A stretch of DNA of 64,000 nt, from positions 62,001 through 126,000 of the forward strand of contig JAXLYI010000020.1 in the NCBI GenBank assembly GCA_046351555.1, read 5' to 3'. Positions 19,629 to 28,703 of this stretch are shown piece by piece. The notes under the pieces were generated by a model. The model made no database searches. It was not told the origin of the DNA and saw only the letters and a program-made list of their open reading frames with translations. Position numbers and translations under genes: made by a program. Numbering within the stretch: position 1 is the first letter of the stretch; the number at the start of each line of letters is the position of its first letter. The DNA is from CAISKJ01 sp046351555 (GTDB taxonomy: Bacteria; Myxococcota_A; Polyangia; Polyangiales; Ga0077539).

Positions 19629-20492
19629 ATGGCGCGCGCCCGCGCGGACCGCAAGCCCCCGCTTGATCTCCTCCGCGCGATGGTCTCTCCTGCGCGCGTG
19701 ACCGCCCCCGAAGCCCTCCGCGCGCTCGACGTCGGCGCGGGCGACCCCGTCGTCCTCCTGCACAGCAGCGGGATGTCGTCGCGCCAGTGGCGCCGCCTCG
19801 CCGACCGCCTCGCCCCCACGCACCGCGTGATCGCGCCCGACCTCCTCGGCTCGGGGAACAACCCCCCGTGGCCCGACGGCGCCCCCTTCCATTTCGACGA
19901 CGACCTCGCCGCGCTCGAACACCTCCTCGCGGGCATCGGCGGCCGCGTTCACCTCGTCGGGCACTCCTACGGGGCCTTGCTCGCGCTCAAGCTCGCACAG
20001 CGCGACCCGGCGCGGGTCCGGTCGCTCGCGGCCTACGACCCGGTCGCGTGGGGCGTCCTCCACGCCTCGGGCGACCCCGAGGGCCTCGCCGACGCCGCGC
20101 GCGCCGTGGGCCTGCGCGACGACGAGGGCGGCGGGGGCGAGGCGTGGTTCGAGCGCTTCGTCGACTACTGGAGCGGCGCGGGCGCGTGGCGCGCGCTCGC
20201 CGAGCCCGCACGTCAGTCCTTCCTGCGCGTGGGGCGCAAGGTGTTCTACGAGGTCCGCTCGCTCATCGACGATCGAACGCCCGCCTCGGCCTACGCGGCC
20301 ATCACGGCGCCCGCACTCTTCGTCACCGGCGAGCTCACGCCGGCGGCCGAGCGGCGCGTGGTGGCGCTCCTCGCGGCGGCGCTGCCCGCGGGGTCGTTCG
20401 CCGAGGTCGCGGGCGCCGGGCACATGGGCCCGCTCACCCACGGCGACGCCGTCAACGCGCTCCTCGCGGCCCACATCGCCCGCGCCGGGTGA
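19629..20492 (+). CDS. Alpha/beta hydrolase
   Basis: 287 residues from the first ATG; a second ATG at 19680 would remove 17 residues and fits the family start better. The oxyanion region LLHSSGMSSRQWRRL, nucleophile elbow GHSYG and catalytic His in GAGHMGPLTHGD are all present, and GELTP marks the acid-residue region. The protein is cytoplasmic with unknown substrate, an esterase, lipase or haloperoxidase-like member. It is divergent from the ABC-F operon over a CRP-like palindrome and followed after 20 bases by a methyltransferase. Confidence 0.9.
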   Translation: MARARADRKPPLDLLRAMVSPARVTAPEALRALDVGAGDPVVLLHSSGMSSRQWRRLADRLAPTHRVIAPDLLGSGNNPPWPDGAPFHFDDDLAALEHLLAGIGGRVHLVGHSYGALLALKLAQRDPARVRSLAAYDPVAWGVLHASGDPEGLADAARAVGLRDDEGGGGEAWFERFVDYWSGAGAWRALAEPARQSFLRVGRKVFYEVRSLIDDRTPASAYAAITAPALFVTGELTPAAERRVVALLAAALPAGSFAEVAGAGHMGPLTHGDAVNALLAAHIARAG

Positions 20493-20499
20493 CGGGTGG

Positions 20500-20505
20500 T
20501 ACGGT
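20500..20505 (+). promoter_or_regulatory. TAnnnT -10-like box before methyltransferase
   Basis: GGTACGGTCGG, with TACGGT ending 7 bases before the GTG at 20513. It may give this gene its own leaderless transcript even though it follows the hydrolase closely. Confidence 0.35.
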
Positions 20506-20512
20506 CGGCGCC

Positions 20513-21322
20513 GTGGACGACGCCGAGTGCTTCTCGCTCAACCGCGCCGCGTGGGACGCGCGCACCCCCTTCCACCTCGCGTCGCGCTTCTACGACGTCG
20601 ACGCCTTCAAGGCCGGCGCGTGCTCGCTGCGCGAAATCGAACTCGCCCAGGTAGGCGACGTCGCGGGGAAGTCCCTCCTCCACCTCCAGTGCCACTTCGG
20701 GCAGGACACCCTGAGCTGGGCCCGCCGCGGCGCCCGCGTCACCGGCCTCGACCTGTCCGGCGCCGCCATCGCCACGGCCCGAACGCTCGCCGCGGAGCTC
20801 GACCTCGACGCCCGCTTCGTCGAGGGCAACGTCTTCGACGCGCCCGCGCTCGTCGACGGCGAGACGTACGACGTGGTGTTCACCTCGTACGGGGTGCTCG
20901 GGTGGCTGCCGCGGCTCGGGCCGTGGGCGCGCGCCGTGGCCGAGTGCCTGCGGCCGGGCGGGGCGTTTCACCTGGTGGAGTTCCACCCGGCGGTGTGGAT
21001 GTGGGACGACGCCTTCGAGCGCGTCGCCTACGCCTACGACGGCCCCGACGTCCCCATCGTCAGCGAGCAGACGGGCACCTACGCCGACCGCGCCGCGCCC
21101 GTGACGCTGCGCGAGGTGGGCTTCAACCACGGCCTCGGCGCCGTGGTCAGCGCGCTGCTCGATGAGGGCCTGCGCCTCGAGCACCTCCGCGAGTACGACT
21201 GGTCGCCCTACGACATCTTCCCCGACATGGAGGCGTTCGCGCCCGGGCGCTTCCGCATGCGGCGCTTCGGCGCCCGCCTGCCGCTCGTGTACGGGCTCAC
21301 CGCGCGCCGCCCCGCGTTATGA
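20513..21322 (+). CDS. Class I SAM-dependent methyltransferase
   Basis: 269 residues from GTG. The SAM-binding motif is SLLHLQCHFGQDTLSWA, with post-I acidic GLDLS and the aromatic region DVVFTSYGVLGWL. The order CHFGQDTLS and HLVEFHPAVWMWD is typical of the bacterial family annotated as class I methyltransferase with small-molecule substrates. It is cytoplasmic with unknown substrate. It lies 20 bases after the hydrolase gene, so the two may act together. Confidence 0.9.
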   Translation: MDDAECFSLNRAAWDARTPFHLASRFYDVDAFKAGACSLREIELAQVGDVAGKSLLHLQCHFGQDTLSWARRGARVTGLDLSGAAIATARTLAAELDLDARFVEGNVFDAPALVDGETYDVVFTSYGVLGWLPRLGPWARAVAECLRPGGAFHLVEFHPAVWMWDDAFERVAYAYDGPDVPIVSEQTGTYADRAAPVTLREVGFNHGLGAVVSALLDEGLRLEHLREYDWSPYDIFPDMEAFAPGRFRMRRFGARLPLVYGLTARRPAL

Positions 21323-21404
21323 CTCCTTTGACGCGCCGCCGCGGGCGTCGGCGCGACCGCTTCGCCCCTTGAGTCCCGCCCGAACGGGGGTGCATCCTCG
21401 CCCC

Positions 21405-24400
21405 ATGATGCCCTTGACCCTGCCTCGCGCCGCACTCTTCGCGGCGCTCTTCGCGGCGCTCGCCGCGGGCTGTACCGGGCGCGCGGTCGTCGGCGGCGCG
21501 GCCGACGCGGCGCCCGAGGCCGACGTCGCCGACCTCGACGCCCCCGACGTGACCTGCGGCGACCAGCTCGCCCAGTGCGGCGGCGCGTGCGTCTCCCTTC
21601 GCACCTCGCGCGATCACTGCGGCGGCTGCGACCGCGCCTGCCGCCCCAGCGAGGCGTGCCAGAACGGCGCCTGCGTCCCCACCTGCGGCGCCGGCGAGAT
21701 GCTCTGTGGCGACGCCGACGCGGGCCTCACCTGCGCCAACCTCGACACCGACGCGCGCAACTGCGGGCTCTGCGGCCGCGCGTGCGGCGCCGACCAGGTG
21801 TGCTCGCGGGGGGTGTGCGCGTTCCAGTGCCGCTCGGGGCTCGCCGAGTGCGGGCGGCCCGACGGCATGGGCGGCACCATGCGCTACTGCGCCGACACCC
21901 AGAGCGACCGCGCCAACTGCGGCGCGTGCGGCGCCCTCTGCCCCGAGGGCTACGGCTGCAACGGCGGCCGCTGCCGGCGCGTGTGCGCCGAGCTCCTCAC
22001 GCCCTGCGCCGACGCCGCGCCCGACGGCGGCCTCGACGGCGGCGTCTCCGAGTCGTGCGTCAGCCTCCAGAGCGACCCCGCCAACTGCGGCGCCTGCGGC
22101 ACCCGCTGCTCCTTCGGGCAGGTGTGCTCCGCCGGCCGCTGCGCCACCACCTGCGGCGTCGGCTTCACCAACTGCGCGGGCATCTGCCGCGACACCGCGA
22201 GCGACAACAGCAACTGCGGGATGTGCGGCAACGCCTGCCCCGCCGGCCAGGTGTGCGCCATGGGCGCCTGCGTCGTCACCTGCGGCGCCGGCCTCTCCAA
22301 CTGCATGGGCGCCTGCCGCGACCTCGCGAGCGACAACGCCAACTGCGGGATGTGCGGCAACGCCTGCCCCGCCGGTCAGGTGTGCTCGATGGGCGCGTGC
22401 ACCGTGAGCTGCGGCGGCGGCACCACCAACTGCGCGGGCCTCTGCCGCGACCTCCAGACCGACAACGGCAACTGCGGCATGTGCGGCCGCGCGTGCCCCG
22501 CGGGCCAGGTGTGCTCGATGGGCGCGTGCACCGTGAGCTGCGGCGGCGGCACCACCAACTGCACCGGCGCCTGCCGCGACCTCGCCACCGACCGGCTCAA
22601 CTGCGGGATGTGCGGCAACGCCTGCGCCGCCGGGCAGATCTGCTCCGAGGGCGTCTGCGCCGTCTCCTGCGCCGCGGGCACCACCAACTGCTCCGGCGTC
22701 TGCCGCGACACCGACTCCGACAACAACCACTGCGGCGCCTGCGGCACGCGCTGCCCGCCCGGCCAGATCTGCTCGCGCGGCGCCTGCACCGTGAGCTGCG
22801 GCGCCGGCCTCTCCAACTGCGGCGGCGTCTGCCGCGACACCGACACCGACCGGCTCAACTGCGGCATGTGCGGCCGCGTCTGCGCCACCGGCCAGATCTG
22901 CTCGATGGGGAGCTGCCAGGTGTCGTGCGTGTCGGGCCTCTCCCTCTGCGACGGCGTCTGCCGCGACCTCCAGACCGACCGGGCCAACTGCGGGGCGTGC
23001 GGGATGGCCTGCGCCAGCGGCCTCGTCTGCGTCGGCGGCGCGTGCACCGTGTCGTGCGTGTCGGGCCTCACCAACTGCGACGGCGTCTGCCGCGACACGC
23101 AGACCGACCGCGCCCACTGCGGCCGCTGCGGCGCCGCCTGCGCCGACGGGCAGGTGTGCCTCCGCGGCGCCTGCGTCGTGAGCTGCGCCGCCGGCCTCGC
23201 CAACTGCGACGGCGTCTGCCGCGACACGCAGACCGACCGCGCCCACTGCGGCGCCTGCAACAACGCCTGCCTCGCCGGCCAGGTGTGCGCCGCCGGCGTC
23301 TGCCAGGTGAGCTGCGCGAGCGGCACCACCAACTGCTCGGGCACCTGCCGCGACCTCCAGACCGACCGCGCCAACTGCGGGATGTGCGGGCGGGCCTGCG
23401 CCGCCGGCCAGGTGTGCTCCGCGGGCGCGTGCGTCACCACCTGCGGCACCGGCCTCACCGACTGCGTCGGCACCTGCCGCGACCTCCAGACCGACAGCCG
23501 CAACTGCGGCGCCTGCGGCACCGTCTGCCCCGCGGGAACCGCCTGCGCCGCGGGCTCCTGCGTCACCACCTGCGGCACCGGCCTCACCGACTGCGCGGGC
23601 ACCTGCCGCGACCTCCAGACCGACACGCGCAACTGCGGGATGTGCGGGCGCGCCTGCGCCGCCGGCCAGGTGTGCTCGCTCGGCGCGTGCACCGTGAGCT
23701 GCGGCGCGGGCCTCACCAACTGCTCCGGCGTCTGCCGCGACCTCACCAACGACCTCGCCAACTGCGGCGCCTGCGCGCGGAGCTGCGGCGCCGGCCAGGT
23801 GTGCTCGGCCGGGACGTGCGTGGTGTCGTGCGGCGCCGGCCTCACCAACTGCGGCGGCGTCTGCCGCGACCTCACCAACGACCTCGCCAACTGCGGCGCG
23901 TGCGGCCGCGCCTGCGCTTCGGGGCAGGTGTGCTCCGCGGGCACCTGCGTGGTGTCGTGCGGCGCGGGCCTCACCAACTGCTCGGGCGTGTGCCGCGACC
24001 TCGCGAGCGACAACAACAACTGCGGCATGTGCGGGCGCGCCTGCGCCGCGGGCACCGCCTGCGCGAGCGGGACGTGCGCGGTGTCGTGCGGCGCGGGGCT
24101 CACCGCGTGCTCCGGCGTGTGCCGCGACACCCAGAGCGACCCGGCCAACTGCGGGACGTGCGGTCGCGCGTGCCCGACGGGCCAGGTGTGCGCGAGCGGG
24201 TCGTGCGCGCTGCTCTGCGGCACGGGCCAGACGGCCTGCGCGGGCGCCTGCGTCGACCTCCAGACCGACACGGCCAACTGCGGGTCGTGCGGCAACCGCT
24301 GCCCGGTGCCGACCGGCGGCGCGGCCACCTGCGCCCGAGCGGCGTGCGGGGTGACGTGCACGCCGCCGCTGGTCGCGTCGGGGACGATGTGCGTGCAGAG

Positions 24401-25640
24401 CGAGTACGGCAACGGGGCCGACGGCGCGGGCGACGTGAGCGGCACGCGCGACCTCTCGCGCGAGAGCGTGTCGGGGCGCGCGACGCCCGACGCGCCGTGG
24501 TTCGCGGTGACGGGGCTCGGGGCGAGCTCGGCGACGCTGACGGCGGCGCCGGCGGGCCTCGCGGCCAACGACGAGGTGCTGCTCGTCAACCTCCAGGGCG
24601 GCCCCGGCGCGGTGGCGCGGGTGGGGACGTACGAGTTCCTGAAGGTGCAGTCGGTGGCGGGGAGCACGGCGGTGTTCACCACGCCGGTGGCCAACACCTA
24701 CGGGGCGTCGAGCAACGCGTCGCTCGCGGGCCAGGTGGTGGCGATGGTGCGGGTGCCCGCGTACACCAACCTCACGGTGCGGGCGGCCTCGGTGCTCACC
24801 ACGCGGGCCTTCGACGGCGCGGTGGGCGGCGTGCTGGCCTTCCGCGTGTCGGGCGACCTCAACGTCATCGCCACCGGGCGCGTCGACATGGCCGCGCGCG
24901 GCTACCGCGGCGGCCCGCCGGGCGCGGCGTCCGACCAGGACACCTACCAGGGCGAGAGCCGCACCGGCCGGGGCTGCGGGGGCCAGATCGGCAACTGCGT
25001 CGCGGGCTACCTCAACAGCCCGTGCAACGTCTGCTGGCAGGCCAACGACGGCGGCGGCGGCGCGTCGGTCACCGGCGGCGGCGGCAACCACGGCGGCGGC
25101 GCCACCGCGGGCGTCTCGTGGAACGGCGGCGCCGCCAACCCCCCCTCCGCCGGCGGCACCTACGGCGCGGCCAACCTCTCGCTCCTCACGCTCGGCTCGG
25201 GCGGCGGCGGGACGTGGCGCGGCGGCAACGTCATGAGCCTCATGCCGGGCCCCGGCGGCAACGGCGGCGGGGCGATCTTCTTCACCGCCCTGCGCGCGAC
25301 GCTCGGCGCGAACGCGGTCACCGTCGGCGGCGAGACCTGCGTCTCGGCCTCCTCCGGGAGCTTCGACTACGGCTGCGGCGGCGGCGCGGGCGGCGCGCTC
25401 TACGTCCGCATCCAGACGCTCACGGCGACCGGCGTGGTCGGCACCGCGGGCGGCGGCGCGGGCGTCACCCCGCCGTCCCCCGCCGGGCGCATCCCGCGGC
25501 CCGGCGGCAACGGCGGCGGCGGGCGCGTCCGCGTCGACGTCCGCACCATCAACACCCTGATGGGCGGCACCACCGACGCCACCACCGCCGTCAACGCCGC
25601 GTTCGAACCCGACCCGGGCTTCATCGCCGTCTCGCCCTGA
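21405..25640 (+). CDS. Giant lipoprotein with 21 eight-Cys repeats and Gly-rich C-terminal domain
   Basis: 1,411 residues. Lipobox LAAGC (Cys23) is followed by an ADVADLDAPDV linker. Residues ~50-975 hold 21 tandem units, mostly 43 residues (129 bp), each with eight Cys in the order C-x6-C-x3-C-x9-C-x2-C-x3-C-x6-C-x4-C; a typical piece is NCGMCGRACAAGQVCSAGAC. Units 2-4 carry insertions and units 5-20 are nearly uniform, which implies recent expansion. Residues ~985-1411 form a Gly/Ala/Thr-rich domain with long glycine runs (GGGGASVTGGGGNHGGG) and hydrophobic strands, like secreted adhesin-type modules. Probably an extended, disulphide-braced surface fibre; function unknown. The repeat class is the same as in the 2086-4780 gene. 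A second ATG lies one codon downstream. Confidence 0.9.
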   Translation: MMPLTLPRAALFAALFAALAAGCTGRAVVGGAADAAPEADVADLDAPDVTCGDQLAQCGGACVSLRTSRDHCGGCDRACRPSEACQNGACVPTCGAGEMLCGDADAGLTCANLDTDARNCGLCGRACGADQVCSRGVCAFQCRSGLAECGRPDGMGGTMRYCADTQSDRANCGACGALCPEGYGCNGGRCRRVCAELLTPCADAAPDGGLDGGVSESCVSLQSDPANCGACGTRCSFGQVCSAGRCATTCGVGFTNCAGICRDTASDNSNCGMCGNACPAGQVCAMGACVVTCGAGLSNCMGACRDLASDNANCGMCGNACPAGQVCSMGACTVSCGGGTTNCAGLCRDLQTDNGNCGMCGRACPAGQVCSMGACTVSCGGGTTNCTGACRDLATDRLNCGMCGNACAAGQICSEGVCAVSCAAGTTNCSGVCRDTDSDNNHCGACGTRCPPGQICSRGACTVSCGAGLSNCGGVCRDTDTDRLNCGMCGRVCATGQICSMGSCQVSCVSGLSLCDGVCRDLQTDRANCGACGMACASGLVCVGGACTVSCVSGLTNCDGVCRDTQTDRAHCGRCGAACADGQVCLRGACVVSCAAGLANCDGVCRDTQTDRAHCGACNNACLAGQVCAAGVCQVSCASGTTNCSGTCRDLQTDRANCGMCGRACAAGQVCSAGACVTTCGTGLTDCVGTCRDLQTDSRNCGACGTVCPAGTACAAGSCVTTCGTGLTDCAGTCRDLQTDTRNCGMCGRACAAGQVCSLGACTVSCGAGLTNCSGVCRDLTNDLANCGACARSCGAGQVCSAGTCVVSCGAGLTNCGGVCRDLTNDLANCGACGRACASGQVCSAGTCVVSCGAGLTNCSGVCRDLASDNNNCGMCGRACAAGTACASGTCAVSCGAGLTACSGVCRDTQSDPANCGTCGRACPTGQVCASGSCALLCGTGQTACAGACVDLQTDTANCGSCGNRCPVPTGGAATCARAACGVTCTPPLVASGTMCVQSEYGNGADGAGDVSGTRDLSRESVSGRATPDAPWFAVTGLGASSATLTAAPAGLAANDEVLLVNLQGGPGAVARVGTYEFLKVQSVAGSTAVFTTPVANTYGASSNASLAGQVVAMVRVPAYTNLTVRAASVLTTRAFDGAVGGVLAFRVSGDLNVIATGRVDMAARGYRGGPPGAASDQDTYQGESRTGRGCGGQIGNCVAGYLNSPCNVCWQANDGGGGASVTGGGGNHGGGATAGVSWNGGAANPPSAGGTYGAANLSLLTLGSGGGGTWRGGNVMSLMPGPGGNGGGAIFFTALRATLGANAVTVGGETCVSASSGSFDYGCGGGAGGALYVRIQTLTATGVVGTAGGGAGVTPPSPAGRIPRPGGNGGGGRVRVDVRTINTLMGGTTDATTAVNAAFEPDPGFIAVSP
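21561..24340 (+). repeat. 21-unit tandem coding repeat, period 129 bp
   Basis: DNA-level tandem array encoding 43-residue Cys-rich units. Some neighbours are almost identical over long stretches, for example the CACCAACTGC...CGCGACCTCACCAACGACCTC blocks at ~23710-23900. Such arrays are prone to unequal recombination and to mis-assembly. Confidence 0.85.
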
Positions 25641-25672
25641 TCGCGCCCTCCCCCCGCCCGCCGCCGCGGGTG

Positions 25673-25678
25673 TACGCT
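25673..25678 (+). promoter_or_regulatory. TAnnnT -10-like box before formate dehydrogenase
   Basis: TACGCT ends 8 bases before the ATG at 25687, with no Shine-Dalgarno sequence. This is consistent with a leaderless or near-leaderless mRNA. Confidence 0.4.
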
Positions 25679-25686
25679 CGCCCCTC

Positions 25687-27576
25687 ATGGAACGTCTGAC
25701 ACACCCGCTGGTCCGCGGCGACGACGGCGCCCTCCGCGCCGCCACCTGGGACGAGGCGCTCGACCGCGCCGCCGCCGGGATCCTCGCCGCGAAGGCCGCC
25801 CACGGGCCCACCTCCGTCGGGGTCTTCTCCTGCTCGAAGGCGACCAACGAGGTGAACTACCTCGCGCAGAAGGTCGTCCGCGCGGCGGTGGGCAGCAACA
25901 ACATCGACAGTTGCAACCGGACTTGACACGCCCCCAGCGTCGTCGGTCTGGCGACGGTGTTCGGCGCGGGCGGCGGGACGAGCTCGTACCGCGAGGTGGA
26001 GGAGACCGACGTCATCCTCCTGTGGGGCTCCAACGCGCGCGAGACGCACCCCATCTTCTTCCACCACGTGCTCAAGGCCGTGCACCGCGGGGCGCGGCTC
26101 TACGTCGTCGACCCGCGGCGCACGAGCTCGGCGAAGTGGGCCGACGGCTGGCTCCCGCTGCGCGTCGGGACGGACGTCGCCCTGGCCAACGCGGTGGGCC
26201 ACGTCATCGTGCGCGACGGCCTCGTCAACGAGCCCTTCGTCGCCCGCGCCACCGCCCACTACGACGACTGGGTCGACGCCGTGTCCGAGTGGACGCCCGC
26301 GCGCGCCGAGGCCGTCACCCGCGTGCCCGCCGCGCTCATCGAGCGGATGGCGCGGGACTACGCGCGCGCCGACCGGGCGGTGATCTGCTGGACGCTCGGC
26401 ATCACCGAGCACCACAACGCCGTCGACAACGTGCTCGCGCTCATCAACCTCGGGCTCGCCACCGGCCACGTCGGGCGCTGGGGCTCGGGGCTCAACCCCC
26501 TGCGCGGGCAGAACAACGTCCAGGGCGGCGGCGACATGGGCGCGCTCCCCCACAAGCTCCCGGGCTTCCAAGACGTCGAGGACCCCGACGCGCGCGGGCG
26601 CTACGAGAAGCTCTGGGGCGCCACGATCCCGCCGCGCAAGGGCTGGACGCTCACCGAGATGTTCGAGGCGATGGAGCACGGCGCCCTCCGCGCGGTGTAC
26701 TGCGTCGGCGAGAACCCCGCGCAGAGCGAGGCGGATTCGAAGCGGGCGGCGCGCCTCCTCGGCGGCCTCGACCACCTCGTCGTGCAAGACCTCTTCCTCA
26801 CCAAGACCGCCCGGATGGCCCACGTGGTGCTCCCGGCCGGCTCGGCGTGGTCGGAGGGCGAGGGCACCGTGACCAACAGCGAGCGCCGCGTGCAGCGCGT
26901 CCGCGGGGTGGCGCGCCCGCCCGGCGACGCGCGCGACGACCTGTGGATCCTCGCGGAGCTCTCGCGCCGCCTCGGGCTCGACCTCGGCCACCCCACCGCG
27001 CGCGCGCTCTGGGACGAGATGCGCGCCGAGAGCCCGATGCACCGCGGGATGAGCTACGAGAAGCTCGAGGCCCACAACGGGATCCAGTGGCCCTGCCCCG
27101 ACGAGGCCTCGCTCGGCTCGCCCTTCCTCCACGGGAGGCTGTGGGCGGAGCCGCGCGTCGGGCCCGCGGCGCCCTTCACGGCGGTGCAGCACGCCGAGCC
27201 GGTCGACCCGATCACCGACGAGTTCCCGCTGACGCTGACCACCGGGCGCCGGCTCGACTCGTACAACACGGGCGTTCAGACGTCGGGCTTCGTTTCGCCG
27301 ATGCGCCGCGGGGAGACGGTCGACCTCTCGCCCGACGACGCGCGGCGCCTCGGGGTGAGCGACGGCCAGCGCGTGCGGGTGGCCTCGCGGCGCGGCGCGG
27401 TGGTGGCGCCGGCCCGCATCGACGACGGGCTGCCGGCGGGGACGGTGTTCATGACCTTCCACTTCCCCGACGAGGTCGACACCAACGCGCTGACCATCGA
27501 CGCCACCGACCCGCGGTCGGGCACCGCGGAGTTCAAGGCCGCCGCCGTGCGGGTCGAGGCGCTGCCCGCGGGCTGA
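25687..27576 (+). CDS. fdhF: Selenocysteine formate dehydrogenase, molybdopterin subunit (UGA read-through at 25924)
   Basis: 629 codons with an in-frame TGA at 25924-25926 (residue 80). Codons before it end SNNIDSCNRT and codons after it continue HAPSVVGLATVFGAGGG, exactly the context of the catalytic selenocysteine in E. coli FDH-H (CARV-U-HGPSVAGL). The rest follows FDH-H closely: GHVGRWGSGLNPLRGQNNVQ (containing the conserved active-site Arg), GGDMGALPHKLPGF, VVQDLFLTKTARMA, and the C-terminal molybdopterin-guanine-dinucleotide domain ending in GTAEFKAAAVRVE. The protein oxidises formate or reduces CO2 at a Mo/W-bis-MGD centre. Oddly it begins at about residue 60 of FDH-H, so the N-terminal CxxCxxxC 4Fe-4S domain and its conserved Lys are absent, and only 46 bases separate the ATG from the previous stop. 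No electron-transfer partner gene is adjacent. Confidence 0.88.
25924..25956 (+). promoter_or_regulatory. UGA(Sec) codon and bacterial SECIS-like hairpin
   Basis: TGA at 25924-25926 is followed, after 11 bases, by CGTCG (25938-25942) pairing with CGACG (25952-25956) around the 9-base loop TCGGTCTGG. The loop holds GGTCT at the same codon register as the E. coli fdhF SECIS loop that SelB recognises. Read directly from the sequence; SelB binding is inferred. Confidence 0.75.
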
Positions 27577-27606
27577 CCGAATAACCGCTTGCGTCGCGGA
27601 AACGCT

Positions 27607-27612
27607 GATAAT
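27607..27612 (+). promoter_or_regulatory. -10-like GATAAT before membrane hydrolase-fold gene
   Basis: GATAAT is one of the few AT-rich hexamers here and would start transcription about 29 bases before the GTG at 27648. A TTGCGT at 27589 is only 12 bases upstream, too close for a standard -35. Confidence 0.35.
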
Positions 27613-27647
27613 CTCACACCCGCCGTCCCCCCATTCCCTGGAACACC

Positions 27648-28682
27648 GTGCCCGTCCTCTTCTCGATCTTCGGCCTCCTGGGCATCCCCGTCGGGGTCTA
27701 CCTGATCTCGCTCTGCGTCCGCGGGGGCGTGTCGGCCTGGGGCTGGGCGTGGATGGTCGCCTACCTCGTCCTCGACTACGCCGCGCTCTACGCGCAGAGC
27801 GAGCCGCGTCGCGCGCGCATCGCCGGCGGCGTCGGCCTCGCGCTGCTGCTGGCGATCGTCGGCGGGCGCCACCTGCGCTCGCACCCGACGGCGCTCGGCC
27901 GCACGGTGGTGCTCCCCGCGGAGTCGGCGGGGCCGTGGGTCGACCGCCTCGGCGACGACGGCGACCTCGGGATGGTGCTCTTCGTGGCGATGACGGACTT
28001 CGGCGGGATCCGCAGCGAGGACGCGCGGCGCGCGAAGTCGTACGTGCGGGCGGCCTACCGGCGGATGCGCGCCGACCCCGAGGCCGTCGTGCTCCCGTCG
28101 CCCATCCCGTCGAACCTCCTCGGGCTGTCGAGCGGCACGGCCGTCCACACGCTGGTGCTCAACCCGCAGGAGCGCGCGCCGCGCGCGGTGATCTACCTCC
28201 ACGGCACGGGCGGCTCGTCGACGCTGCCGTGCTGGCTGCTCGCGCGGCGGATGCCCGACGCGATGGTGCTGTGCCCGTCGGTGGGCCTCGGGGGCGAGTG
28301 GTTCAACGAGCGCGGGGCGCAGGCGTGGGAGCAGGTGCTCAACTACGCCACCGCGCACAGCGAGGGGGTCTACGCGATCGGGTCGGGCTACGGCGGCCGC
28401 GGGCTCCTGCACCTCGCCAGCCGCAACCTCCTCGGCCACGTCTCGGGCTTCGCCCTCATCTCGGGCTTCGACGAGAACTACTTCGACCAGGTGCGCCGCT
28501 CGCGCGTGCCCATCTTGATCATCCGCGGCGACGCCGACGGGCGCACGCCGCCCTTCCGCGTCGAGGGCGTCTCGGGCCTCGAGCGCGTGCAGAACGTCGA
28601 GCTCAACGCGGGCCACTTCGTGCTGTTCGAGCAGGAGGAGGGCGTGCTCGAACTCGTCGACTCCTTCTGCGGGGCGCGGTAG
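27648..28682 (+). CDS. Membrane-anchored alpha/beta-hydrolase-fold protein, nucleophile Ser apparently replaced
   Basis: 344 residues from GTG. Two or three N-terminal membrane helices (VLFSIFGLLGIPVGVYLIS, MVAYLVLDYAALY, VGLALLLAIVGG) precede a hydrolase-like domain starting about residue 165. The oxyanion-loop HGTGGSST, an acid-loop candidate RGDADGRTP and a His in NAGHFVLFE are present. At the nucleophile elbow, however, the sequence reads AIGSGYGGRG, with Gly247 where the GxSxG serine should be and a Ser one position earlier. It may be a non-catalytic relative or use a shifted serine. It lies upstream of an AraC regulator in the same direction. Confidence 0.78.
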   Translation: MPVLFSIFGLLGIPVGVYLISLCVRGGVSAWGWAWMVAYLVLDYAALYAQSEPRRARIAGGVGLALLLAIVGGRHLRSHPTALGRTVVLPAESAGPWVDRLGDDGDLGMVLFVAMTDFGGIRSEDARRAKSYVRAAYRRMRADPEAVVLPSPIPSNLLGLSSGTAVHTLVLNPQERAPRAVIYLHGTGGSSTLPCWLLARRMPDAMVLCPSVGLGGEWFNERGAQAWEQVLNYATAHSEGVYAIGSGYGGRGLLHLASRNLLGHVSGFALISGFDENYFDQVRRSRVPILIIRGDADGRTPPFRVEGVSGLERVQNVELNAGHFVLFEQEEGVLELVDSFCGAR

Positions 28683-28703
28683 GTCACGGCGGCAGGGGCG
28701 GCG

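Noticed and set aside
21561..24340. CRISPR-like array or noncoding satellite
   Set aside because: The 129-base period is an in-frame coding repeat with conserved cysteines and no spacers.
21405..25640. Tryptophan synthase alpha chain label often given to such repeat proteins
   Set aside because: No TIM-barrel or active-site motif is present; the Cys repeat alone explains the sequence.
25924..25926. TGA as a true stop, giving a 79-residue peptide and a second gene starting at 25957
   Set aside because: The peptide ends in the middle of the catalytic motif and the second start lies inside the same domain, while read-through reproduces FDH-H.
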